This document shows positions 8,646-16,551 of a stretch of DNA of 29,299 bases, one piece after another. Both the position numbers and the translations under genes were made by a program. Within the stretch, counting starts at the first letter, position 1; the number at the start of each line of letters is the position of its first letter. Source of the DNA: Candidatus Geothrix odensensis (GTDB taxonomy: Bacteria > Acidobacteriota > Holophagae > Holophagales > Holophagaceae); contig JADKCH010000023.1 of assembly GCA_016714685.1 (NCBI GenBank), positions 1 through 29,299 on the forward strand. Direction: 5' to 3'. Below the pieces are notes generated by a model. The model was not told where the DNA came from, did no database searches, and worked only from the letters and a program-made list of their open reading frames with translations.

Positions 8646-8658
8646 AATTGTCACAATT
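8646..8658. promoter_or_regulatory. Short perfect palindrome AATTGT-C-ACAATT
   Basis: Thirteen bases with perfect 6-bp arms around a central C, directly after the larger dyad. It does not match the FNR consensus TTGAT-N4-ATCAA. It could bind another activator of the nar/act unit. Confidence 0.35.
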
Positions 8659-8725
8659 CACATATTTTCATGGACTACCCCCTTGCGCAGTTCGATATAC
8701 GCGGCACATACTTGGGCACTATTTC

Positions 8726-8739
8726 CGATTCATACATCC
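8726..8739. promoter_or_regulatory. Candidate Rrf2 operator, site 3 (before cytochrome c/nar/act)
   Basis: CGATTCATACATCC differs from GGAT-N6-ATCC at one arm position and carries the same right flank, TAAAT, as site 1. The left flank ATTTC mirrors it as GAAAT. It ends 45 bases before the GTG start of the cytochrome c gene, a position typical for repression at a promoter. Confidence 0.45.
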
Positions 8740-8784
8740 TAAATATGCTCGCGCCAGACGCGGGCACTCCCTAGAGGAGGTGTC

Positions 8785-9594
8785 GTGTTTCCCCGAACCG
8801 CGCCACGACTGATTCTGCTGTCAGCCCTGTTGCTCCCTCTGGCACAGCCCCTGGCCGGCCAGGATGCTGAAACCCAGTTCCGGAAGAGCTGCATGAGCTG
8901 CCACACCATTGGTGCGGGCAAAAAGGTGGGGCCGGACCTGAAGGATCTGGGCAAGCGCCGCCCTCATGACTGGTCCACCAAGTTCATCACCGGGGCCGCA
9001 GCCATGATCGATGGGGGAGATCCCACCGCCACGACCCTGCTGCGCGAGTTCAACGGCGTGAGGATGCCGGACCTCGGGGTGACGGTTCCGGAAGCTCAGG
9101 CTTTGTTGAAGTTGATCGATGATTACAGTGCCCAGGGCAAGGCTCTGGGCACGGCGGCGATTTCACGGCCCGCGACCCCTGAAGACATCCGCAACGGCAG
9201 GCTCTACTTCACAGGGGATCGGCGTTTCAAATCCGGGGCCCCTTCCTGCATGTCCTGCCACCGCGCTCAGGGTGTGGGCGGCTGGGGCGGTGGGTGGCTG
9301 GGACCGGACCTGACCGGTGCGACCGCCAAATACGGGGCCGGCTTGGCGGGGGTCATCGAGAACCCGTCCTTCCCGACCATGCAAGGCGTGTTCGCTAAGA
9401 CCCCAGCTAGCCCGGAGGAAGCCTTCCAAGTGGCCAGCTTCCTGAAGAGCGTGGGCTCCCAGCCGCCGGATCAACGCGATGTGGTCTTCCCCGTGCTCGG
9501 CGTTGTTGGCCTGGTGGGGGGAATGCTGCTGGGGGGCCACCTGGGCCGGAAGCGATTGAAGGGCGTTCGAAAAAACCTGAAGCCAAGAGCCTGA
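8785..9594 (+). CDS. Membrane-anchored dihaem cytochrome c at the head of the nar operon
   Basis: A periplasmic electron carrier of 269 residues. A Sec signal peptide (RLILLSALLLPLAQPLAGQ) is followed by two class-I-like haem domains, each with CMSCH: the first at about residues 36-40 and the second at about 155. Conserved GPDL motifs follow each haem. A C-terminal hydrophobic helix (VVFPVLGVVGLVGGMLLGG) and a basic tail anchor it in the membrane. The GTG start has AGAGGAGG 4 bases upstream. It precedes narG by 26 bases. In Thermus a dihaem cytochrome encoded with nar genes (NarC) supports nitrate reductase; a similar role is possible here, or it could be the acceptor of the downstream alternative complex III. 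Both roles are inferred from context. Confidence 0.88.
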   Translation: MFPRTAPRLILLSALLLPLAQPLAGQDAETQFRKSCMSCHTIGAGKKVGPDLKDLGKRRPHDWSTKFITGAAAMIDGGDPTATTLLREFNGVRMPDLGVTVPEAQALLKLIDDYSAQGKALGTAAISRPATPEDIRNGRLYFTGDRRFKSGAPSCMSCHRAQGVGGWGGGWLGPDLTGATAKYGAGLAGVIENPSFPTMQGVFAKTPASPEEAFQVASFLKSVGSQPPDQRDVVFPVLGVVGLVGGMLLGGHLGRKRLKGVRKNLKPRA

Positions 9595-9620
9595 TCCAGA
9601 CACGAGGAGACGGAATCACC

Positions 9621-12600
9621 ATGACCGAGCGTAAGCAAAGCCACTGGATCACCGACATCGTAGACCCCGAAACCCGCACCTGGGAGGAGTTCTACCGGAA
9701 CCGCTGGGCGCACGACAAGGTGGTGCGCAGCACCCACGGCGTGAACTGCACCGGCAGTTGCGGCTGGAACATCTACGTCAAGGAAGGCATCGTCACCTGG
9801 GAGATGCAGGTGGTGGACTACCCGCTCCTGGATGAGACGGTCCCGCCCTACGAGCCACGTGGCTGCCAGCGCGGCATCAGCTTCTCCTGGTACCTCTACA
9901 GCCCCCTCCGAGTGAAGTTCCCTTACATGCGCGGGGCGCTGATGGACCTCTGGAATGAGGCCAAGGGCAAGGACCAGGATCCCGTCGCGGCCTGGGCCAG
10001 CATCCAGAACGATCCAGTCAAGCGCGCACGCTACCAGCAGGCCCGGGGGAAGGGAGGCTTCCGCCGCGCCTCGTGGGAGCAGGTGAACGAGCTCATGGCT
10101 GCGGCCAACATCCACACCATCAAGACCCACGGCCCCGATCGCATCGCGGGCTTCAGTCCCATTCCCGCCATGTCCATGCTGAGCTACGCCGCAGGCTCGC
10201 GCTTCATCCAGCTCATGGGCGGCACTAACCTGAGCTTCTACGATTGGTACTGTGACCTGCCGCCCAGCAGCCCCGAAATGTGGGGCGAGCAGACCGACGT
10301 GCAGGAGAGCGCGGATTGGTACAACGCGAAGTTCCTCGCGGTCATGGGCAGCAACCTGAACATGACGCGCACACCTGACTGCCACTTCGCGGCGGAATCG
10401 CGCCACAACGGTACCAAGATGGTGGTCTTCAGCCCTGACTTCAACCAGGTGGCCAAGTACGCCGACGAGTGGATGCCGGTACATCAGGGCCAGGATGGCG
10501 CTTTCTGGATGGCCGTGAACCACGTCATCCTCACGGAATTCCACCATCAGAAGCAGGTGCCCTTCTTCCTGGACTACCAGAAGAAATACACCGACGGTCC
10601 CTTCCTTGTTGAACTGACGCCCATCGAGGGCGGCTTCCGCCCGGGCCAGCTCCTGCGGGCGGGGCGCCTCGAGAGGTACTCCGACGAAGAGCACGGCGAG
10701 TGGAAGTTCCTCATGTGGGACCAGCCCTCTGGCACACCCAAGATGCCCAAGGGGGCCATGGGTCAGCGTTGGAGCACGAAGCAGGGCGAATGGAACCTGC
10801 TGCTCCAGGATGGCAAGGACGACAGTCCCATCGATCCGGCGCTGACCATGCTTGGCCGTGAGACGGAGCAGGTCCAGTTCGACGATTTTGCAGACGGGAA
10901 GACGCTCTTCCGGGGTGTTCCCGTGAGACACATCCGTCTGGCGGATGGAAGCTCGGTTCCTGTGACCACGGTCTACGACCTCCTCATGGCCCAGTTTGGC
11001 GTGGACCGCGACCTGCCGGGTGCCTACCCGAAGAACTACGACGATGCCTCCGGGGTCTACACGCCCGCCTGGCAGGAGAAACACACCGGTCTTTCGCGCG
11101 AGAACGTGCTGCGCTTCGCCCGGGAATGGGCCCACACCGCCGAGCTGACCAAGGGCAAGTGCACGGTCATCATCGGCGCCGGTATCAACCACTGGTACCA
11201 CAACAACCTGATCTACCGGGCCGCCCAGCACGCCCTCGTGTTCTGCGGGTGCATCGGCACCAACGGCGGCGGCCTCGCCCACTACGTCGGCCAGGAAAAG
11301 TTGGCCCCGGTGGCCTCCTGGAGTGCCATCGCTCTGGCCAAGGACTGGGTCTCCGTGAACCGGCTCCAGAACGCTCCGAGCTGGCACTACGTGAACAGCG
11401 ACCAGTGGCGCTACGAGAAGGAATTCAAGGAATACAACACGGTCCCGGATGGCAGCGAGCTGGTGGAGGGCCACTGCATGAACATGCAGACCCGCGCCGT
11501 GCGCAGTGGCTGGCTGCCCTACTTCCCCCAATACAACGAGAATCCCATGCAAGTCGTGGCCGATGCCCGCAAGGCGGGCGCCAAGGACAACGCAGCCATC
11601 ATCGCCAGCACCGTGGACCGCCTGAAGAAGAAGGATCTTCGGTTCTCCATCGAGGATCCAGATGCCGCCGAGAATTGGCCCCGCGTCTGGTACATCTGGC
11701 GCGGCAATGCCATCGGTACCTCGGCCAAGGGCCACGAATTCTTCCTCAAGCACTACCTCGGGACCCACACCAATGCCATCGCCGACGAGGTGGCCGAAGG
11801 CACGCTGAAAGATGTTGTGTGGCGCCCCACGGTCACGGGAAAGATGGACCTGGTGGTGGACATCAACTTCCGCATGGACACCTCGGCCCTTTACAGCGAC
11901 ATCGTGCTGCCCACGGCCACCTGGTATGAGAAGACGGATCTCAATTCCACGGACATGCACAGCTTCATCAATCCCCTGTCGGCGGCAGTTCCGCCCTGCT
12001 GGGAATCCAAGAGCGATTGGGACATCTTCAAGGGGATGGCGAAGACTGTCAGCGAGCTGTCGGCCAAGCACCTGCCCAACCCCATCGAGGACATCGTCTC
12101 GAGCCCGCTGGCCCACGACAGCATCGGAGAGATCGCCCAGGCCCACATCCGGGACTGGATGGCCGGCGAATGCGAAGCCATTCCGGGTAAGACCATGCCG
12201 AGTCTGGCCGTCATCACCCGCGATTACACCAAGCTCTACGACCAATTCATCTCTCTGGGGCCGAATGTCCGGGAACAGGGTCTGGGTGCTCACGGTGTGA
12301 AGTACCCCATCAAGGACATCTACGACCGCATGCTCGAAACCCATCCCACGGTGATGATCGAGGGTCAGAAACGCCCCAGCCTCGAAGAGGACATGGAGGC
12401 TGCCAACGTGCTGCTGCATCTCTCGCCCGAGACCAACGGCGAACTGGCCTACCGGGCCTACGAGTTCATGGAAGGCCGCACGGGCCTGCCGTTGAAGGAT
12501 CTCGCCGAGCCGTACCGCGGCATCAAGTACACCTTCAAGGATCTGCTATCCCAGCCCCGTCGCGTGCTGAACAGCCCCTGCTGGTCGGGCCTTGTGGATG

Positions 12601-13247
12601 AGAAGCGGCCCTACTCGGCCTTCACCTACAACGTGGAGCGCATGGTGCCCTGGCGGACGCTGACGGGTCGCCAGTCCTGCTACCTGGATCATGAAGGCTA
12701 TCTCGCCTTTGGCGAACACCTGCCAACCTACAAGCCGACGCCTCCGGCCCAGGTGCTCGGGGATTTGCGCTGCTCCAAGCGCGAAGGCAAGACACTGGCG
12801 CTGAACTACCTGACCCCCCATGGCAAGTGGCACATTCACTCGACGTACGGGGATACGGAACGCATGACCACGCTCTCGCGGGGGTGCGATCCCCTCTGGC
12901 TCAGCGAGGAGGATGCCGCTTCCGTGGGATTGAAGGACAACGATTGGGTGGAGGTCCACAACGACAACGGCGTGGTGGTCACGCGGGCCTGTGTCAGCGC
13001 CCGCATCCCCAAGGGCGCCTGCATCCAGTACCACGCGACGGAGCGCACCTATGGCGTACCCAAGAGTCCCATCCGGGGCATGAAGCGCGCGGGCATGAAC
13101 AACAGCCTCACCCGCATCCGCCTCAAGCCCAACCTCATGGTCGGCGGCTACGGCCAGTTCAGCTACCACTTCAACTACTGGGGCCCCACCGGTGTGAACC
13201 GCGAAACGGTGGTCTACGTCCGCAAACTCGGCCAACTGGTCTGGTAG
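9621..13247 (+). CDS. narG: Respiratory nitrate reductase alpha subunit
   Basis: The Mo-bisMGD catalytic subunit that reduces nitrate to nitrite on the cytoplasmic side of the membrane. The FS0 cluster ligands are visible as His39, Cys43, Cys47 (HGVNCTGSC) and Cys82 (PRGCQRG). The motif FYDWYCDLP (Asp208 and Asp212) holds the Mo-ligand aspartate of the family, followed by WGEQTDVQESADWYN. Length (1208) is normal, and the frame is intact throughout. There is no twin-arginine signal, so unlike archaeal pNar this enzyme faces the cytoplasm, which explains the need for NarK. GAGGAG lies about 10 bases before the ATG. narH follows after 11 bases. Confidence 0.98.
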   Translation: MTERKQSHWITDIVDPETRTWEEFYRNRWAHDKVVRSTHGVNCTGSCGWNIYVKEGIVTWEMQVVDYPLLDETVPPYEPRGCQRGISFSWYLYSPLRVKFPYMRGALMDLWNEAKGKDQDPVAAWASIQNDPVKRARYQQARGKGGFRRASWEQVNELMAAANIHTIKTHGPDRIAGFSPIPAMSMLSYAAGSRFIQLMGGTNLSFYDWYCDLPPSSPEMWGEQTDVQESADWYNAKFLAVMGSNLNMTRTPDCHFAAESRHNGTKMVVFSPDFNQVAKYADEWMPVHQGQDGAFWMAVNHVILTEFHHQKQVPFFLDYQKKYTDGPFLVELTPIEGGFRPGQLLRAGRLERYSDEEHGEWKFLMWDQPSGTPKMPKGAMGQRWSTKQGEWNLLLQDGKDDSPIDPALTMLGRETEQVQFDDFADGKTLFRGVPVRHIRLADGSSVPVTTVYDLLMAQFGVDRDLPGAYPKNYDDASGVYTPAWQEKHTGLSRENVLRFAREWAHTAELTKGKCTVIIGAGINHWYHNNLIYRAAQHALVFCGCIGTNGGGLAHYVGQEKLAPVASWSAIALAKDWVSVNRLQNAPSWHYVNSDQWRYEKEFKEYNTVPDGSELVEGHCMNMQTRAVRSGWLPYFPQYNENPMQVVADARKAGAKDNAAIIASTVDRLKKKDLRFSIEDPDAAENWPRVWYIWRGNAIGTSAKGHEFFLKHYLGTHTNAIADEVAEGTLKDVVWRPTVTGKMDLVVDINFRMDTSALYSDIVLPTATWYEKTDLNSTDMHSFINPLSAAVPPCWESKSDWDIFKGMAKTVSELSAKHLPNPIEDIVSSPLAHDSIGEIAQAHIRDWMAGECEAIPGKTMPSLAVITRDYTKLYDQFISLGPNVREQGLGAHGVKYPIKDIYDRMLETHPTVMIEGQKRPSLEEDMEAANVLLHLSPETNGELAYRAYEFMEGRTGLPLKDLAEPYRGIKYTFKDLLSQPRRVLNSPCWSGLVDEKRPYSAFTYNVERMVPWRTLTGRQSCYLDHEGYLAFGEHLPTYKPTPPAQVLGDLRCSKREGKTLALNYLTPHGKWHIHSTYGDTERMTTLSRGCDPLWLSEEDAASVGLKDNDWVEVHNDNGVVVTRACVSARIPKGACIQYHATERTYGVPKSPIRGMKRAGMNNSLTRIRLKPNLMVGGYGQFSYHFNYWGPTGVNRETVVYVRKLGQLVW

Positions 13248-13258
13248 GAGGAACCCTC

Positions 13259-14755
13259 ATGGATATTCGCTCTCAAGTCGCCATGGTGTTCCACCTGGAC
13301 AAGTGCATCGGCTGCCACACCTGCTCCATCGCCTGCAAGAACGTGTGGACCGACCGCAAGGGCGCCGACTACATGTGGTGGAATAACGTCGAAACCAAGC
13401 CCGGCACCGGCTATCCCACCAAGTGGGAGGACCAGGGCGAGTACAAGGGCGGCTGGATCGTCAAGGATGGCAAGCTCGAACTGCGCCTCACAGGCAAGGG
13501 CAAGTTCCTTCAGAAGATCTTCTACCAGCCGGACCTGCCCACCATGGATGAGTATTACGAGCCATGGACCTACCGGTATGAGGATCTCTTCAACGGTCCC
13601 GAGCTGGACGACCAGCCCACGGCCATACCCATCAGCAAGGTCACTGGCGAATACATCGACGTCGAGTCCGGCCCCAACTGGGACGATGATCTTGGTGGTT
13701 CCGCGCTCTATGCCCGCAATGATCCAAATCTGGCGGCCATGACCGAGGAGCAGCGGTTGCAACTCCTCAGCATCGAGACGCTGGTGATGTTCTACCTGCC
13801 GCGCATCTGCAACCACTGTGCGAATCCCGCCTGTGTGGCCGCCTGTCCCAGCGGCGCCATCTACAAGCGGGGCGAGGATGGCATCGTCCTCGTCAACCAG
13901 AACGTCTGCCGGGGTTGGCGCTACTGCGTGTCCGCGTGCCCCTACAAGAAGGTCTTCTACAACTGGAGCACGGGGAAGTCCGAAAAGTGCCTGCTCTGCT
14001 ATCCCCGCGTGGAAACCGGTCAAGCCCCGGCCTGCTTCCATTCCTGCGTGGGTCGCATCCGTTACATGGGGGTGCTGCTCTACGACGCGGACAAGATCCA
14101 GGAAGCGGGGGTAAGGCCCGATGCCGAGCTGGTGGACGCCCACCGCGACATGCTGGCGGACCCCTTCGATCCTGCCGTGATCGAGTCCGCCCGGAAGAAT
14201 GGCGTCACCGAGCAGATCCTCAAGGCCGCGCAGAAGAGTCCCGTCTACAAGTTCGTCAAGGAGTGGGGACTGGCCCTGACGCCCCACCCGGAATTCCGCA
14301 CCTTCCCCAGCCTGTTCTACGTGCCTGCGCTTGGACCGGTCACGTATTCGGTGGAGAACGGCATCGCCCTGAACCCCACCTCAACGGACGAGATCTTCGC
14401 CCCGCTGGATCAGGCGCGGCTGCCCATGAGCTACTTGGCCAGCTTGTTCGGGGCCGGGCAGGAGGCGCCTGTGCGCTATGCCATGAAGAAGATGATGGCC
14501 ATTCGCACTTGGAAGCGCGCGGTGACGGTGGGGGACGTAGAGATGCAGGTCGCCCTGGACGGTCTCCGCGAGGCTGATTGCACCACTGAGCAGGCCGAGG
14601 CCATCTACCGCTTGACGAGCCTCTGCAACTACGAAGACCGCTTTGTGATCCCACCCAGTCACCGCGAACAGGCGGTGGAAGTGCTCACCAATCCGCTTGA
14701 AAAGAAGGGTGCAGCGGGCTTCGGTTTCCGCGAGCAGCCCCAGAGGGGGTTCTGA
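13259..14755 (+). CDS. narH: Respiratory nitrate reductase beta subunit
   Basis: The electron-transfer subunit that carries electrons from NarI to NarG through one [3Fe-4S] and three [4Fe-4S] clusters. Cysteine groups are CIGCHTCSIAC (from residue 16), CNHCANPACVAAC, CRGWRYCVSAC (Trp in place of one Cys, the family mark of the 3Fe cluster) and CLLCYPRVETGQAPACFHSC. The 498-residue length is normal. I chose ATG 13259 because TAGGAGGAA stands just upstream and the product then starts MDIRSQVAMVFHLDKC; the frame stays open further back inside narG, but that part is not coding. The stop shares a base with the narJ start. Confidence 0.98.
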   Translation: MDIRSQVAMVFHLDKCIGCHTCSIACKNVWTDRKGADYMWWNNVETKPGTGYPTKWEDQGEYKGGWIVKDGKLELRLTGKGKFLQKIFYQPDLPTMDEYYEPWTYRYEDLFNGPELDDQPTAIPISKVTGEYIDVESGPNWDDDLGGSALYARNDPNLAAMTEEQRLQLLSIETLVMFYLPRICNHCANPACVAACPSGAIYKRGEDGIVLVNQNVCRGWRYCVSACPYKKVFYNWSTGKSEKCLLCYPRVETGQAPACFHSCVGRIRYMGVLLYDADKIQEAGVRPDAELVDAHRDMLADPFDPAVIESARKNGVTEQILKAAQKSPVYKFVKEWGLALTPHPEFRTFPSLFYVPALGPVTYSVENGIALNPTSTDEIFAPLDQARLPMSYLASLFGAGQEAPVRYAMKKMMAIRTWKRAVTVGDVEMQVALDGLREADCTTEQAEAIYRLTSLCNYEDRFVIPPSHREQAVEVLTNPLEKKGAAGFGFREQPQRGF

Positions 14756-15294
14756 TGCCATCCATGCGCGTTCCCACCCAGCTCATCCCCGGCATCGCGG
14801 TCTTGCTGCGCTACCCCGATGCCGATACTCCCAAACTGGCCGGGGCCCTGGCCGACGAGGCCATGAAGACCGGCCACCCCTGCCAGGAGTTCCTGGAAGC
14901 CTTCGCGCTGGTGGCCAGTACCACGAGCCAGGAGGACATGGCCGAGCTCTATACCCGCAGCTTTGATCTGAATCCGGAATGCGTGCTGGAGATCGGCTGG
15001 CACCTCTTCGGGGAATCCTACAAGCGGGGTCAGTTCCTGGCCATGATGCGCCACCACCTGCGCGAGAACGAGATCGAGGTGGGCCAGGATCTGCCCGACT
15101 ACCTGCCGGCCCTACTGGATCTGACGATGAAGCTCGAAACCCAGGATGCCATCGACCTGGTGGATGACTGCATCCTGCCCGCCATGGAAAAGATCCAGTC
15201 GGCAATGAAAGATGGCGCCTATGCCCATCTGCTCCAGGCGCTGTTTCTCATCTTCACCGCCCACCGGATGCCCGCCGAGGTGAGCCATGCTTGA
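14755..15294 (+). CDS. narJ: Nitrate reductase assembly chaperone
   Basis: A cytoplasmic TorD-family chaperone that holds NarGH during molybdenum-cofactor insertion and membrane docking; it is not part of the mature enzyme. The 179-residue helical protein has the typical LLRYPDADTPKLAGALADEA opening and the LNPECVLEIGWHLFGESYKR segment. Its start overlaps the narH stop (TGATG), and its end overlaps narI by 8 bases, so translation is coupled on both sides. Confidence 0.94.
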   Translation: MPSMRVPTQLIPGIAVLLRYPDADTPKLAGALADEAMKTGHPCQEFLEAFALVASTTSQEDMAELYTRSFDLNPECVLEIGWHLFGESYKRGQFLAMMRHHLRENEIEVGQDLPDYLPALLDLTMKLETQDAIDLVDDCILPAMEKIQSAMKDGAYAHLLQALFLIFTAHRMPAEVSHA

Positions 15295-15961
15295 TAAGTT
15301 CCTCTGGGTTGGCTTTCCCTATGTGGCGTTGGTTCTCGCCATCGTGGTGAGCATCCTCCGGTTCGTGTGGAAGCCCTTCAGCTATTCGAGCCTCTCCAGT
15401 CAGTTCCTGGAGAACAAGCAGCTCTTCTGGGGGTCGGGGCTCTGGCATTGGGGCATCGTCTGGGTGTTGACTGGGCATCTCGTGGCCTTTCTGATCCCTG
15501 GGCAGATCCTCGCCTGGAACTCCGCACCCTTCCGGCTCTACCTCCTCGAATTCACGGGGCTAACCGCCGCCTTGCTGGCCCTCGTGGGGATCGTGGCCCT
15601 GATGGTTCGCCGCCACACCAGCTCGCGCGTGAAGGTCGTCACCACCGCCATGGATTGGATCTTGCTCGGTTTTCTGCTCCTCCAAGTGACCACGGGCATC
15701 GACACCGCCCTGCGCTACCGCTGGGGCAGTTCCTGGTATGCCTCCAATGCCGCGCCCTACCTCTGGAGCCTCCTGAGCCTGAGCCCCAGGCCCGAGCTCA
15801 TCGTTCCTTTGCCTTGGTTGCCCAAGATCCACATCCTCAGCGGCTTTTCGGTGATCCTGTTGATCCCGTTCACGCGGCTCGTGCACTTCCTGGTGGTGCC
15901 CATTTTCTATTACTGGCGTAAGCCCCAGGTGGTGATCTGGAACCGAAAGGGGCTCAGATGA
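15287..15961 (+). CDS. narI: Respiratory nitrate reductase gamma subunit, cytochrome b
   Basis: The membrane subunit that oxidises quinol and passes electrons to NarH through two b haems. Five membrane helices are visible in 224 residues. Haem-ligand histidines are present in HWGIVWVLTGHLVAFL and, near the end, in HILSGFSVILLIPFTRLVHF. GAGGTGAG lies just before the ATG. The stop codon overlaps the start of actA (ATGA), a direct join between the nitrate reductase and complex III genes. Confidence 0.97.
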   Translation: MLDKFLWVGFPYVALVLAIVVSILRFVWKPFSYSSLSSQFLENKQLFWGSGLWHWGIVWVLTGHLVAFLIPGQILAWNSAPFRLYLLEFTGLTAALLALVGIVALMVRRHTSSRVKVVTTAMDWILLGFLLLQVTTGIDTALRYRWGSSWYASNAAPYLWSLLSLSPRPELIVPLPWLPKIHILSGFSVILLIPFTRLVHFLVVPIFYYWRKPQVVIWNRKGLR

Positions 15962-16542
15962 GAGTCAGGACGGTCGCCCTGGGGGGCGCTGTGGCCTTCG
16001 GGGCCTCCCTGATGATCCTTGCCGTCAGCGTGGACACAAAGCTGCTGGGGGACAACTCCGGCTACAAGCCGGTCCAACCCATCGCCTATTCCCATGCCCT
16101 GCATGCGGGCGAGCTGAAGCTGGACTGTCTGTTCTGCCACACGGGCGCCGAGCAAAGCCGGCATGCGGGAATCCCCCCGGCGAGTACCTGCATGAAGTGC
16201 CATGAAACCATCCTGAACAAGGCGGGCACCAAGCCTGGCGTATCGGATCCGAGTCCTGAGATTGCCAAGCTGGCCAGGGCTGTGAAGGAAGGACGCCCGA
16301 TCGAATGGGTGCGCATCCACCGGTTGCCCTCCCACGTGGATTTCCCGCACAGCCGGCACGTCAACGGTGGTGTGGCCTGCCAGAACTGCCATGGCGAGAT
16401 CCAGGGCATGGAGCGCGTCGAGCAGGCCCTGGCCTTAACTATGGGCGAGTGCCTAACCTGCCACCGAACCGAGAACCAGAAGCTGCAACTGAACGGCAAA
16501 GCGCCTATGGCGCCCACCGACTGCAGCGCCTGTCATCACTGA
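15958..16542 (+). CDS. actA: Alternative complex III pentahaem cytochrome c subunit
   Basis: ActA is the multihaem cytochrome of the quinol:electron-acceptor oxidoreductase (alternative complex III) on the periplasmic face. Five haem motifs are present: CLFCH, CMKCH, CQNCH, CLTCH and CSACH, the expected number. An N-terminal helix (VALGGAVAFGASLMILAVSV) anchors it. The His-rich segment AYSHALHAGELKLDC is typical. At 194 residues it is of usual size. Its ATG overlaps the narI stop, so it is translated from the same transcript as narGHJI. Confidence 0.95.
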   Translation: MRVRTVALGGAVAFGASLMILAVSVDTKLLGDNSGYKPVQPIAYSHALHAGELKLDCLFCHTGAEQSRHAGIPPASTCMKCHETILNKAGTKPGVSDPSPEIAKLARAVKEGRPIEWVRIHRLPSHVDFPHSRHVNGGVACQNCHGEIQGMERVEQALALTMGECLTCHRTENQKLQLNGKAPMAPTDCSACHH

Positions 16543-16551
16543 GGAGAAGCC

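Larger units (their letters stand above)
8426..8784. other. Divergent regulatory region between rrf2 and the cytochrome c/nar/act unit
   Basis: This 359-base region separates leftward rrf2 from the rightward respiratory unit. It holds operator sites 2 and 3, a long AT-rich dyad (8607-8644) and a second dyad (8646-8658). I see no coding sequence or RNA gene. No convincing -35/-10 pair stands out for the rightward unit; a TTGGGC at 8712-8717 is a possible -35 element, which would place site 3 over the core promoter. Confidence 0.6.

Noticed and set aside
9621..9750. Periplasmic (archaeal-type) orientation of NarG
   Set aside because: No twin-arginine signal at the N-terminus, and NarK transporters are encoded nearby, so the active site should be cytoplasmic.
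9471..12419. A 982-residue open frame antisense to narG
   Set aside because: It mirrors a highly conserved, complete narG gene in GC-rich DNA, where the opposite strand often lacks stops. The protein is low-complexity (Val/Gly/His-rich) without recognisable domains.
12827..13258. Upstream extension of narH inside narG
   Set aside because: The frame is open but overlaps the conserved NarG C-terminus; the ribosome site and family start both point to 13259.
13214..14287. A 357-residue antisense frame over narH
   Set aside because: Shadow of narH; no ribosome site and no protein family character.
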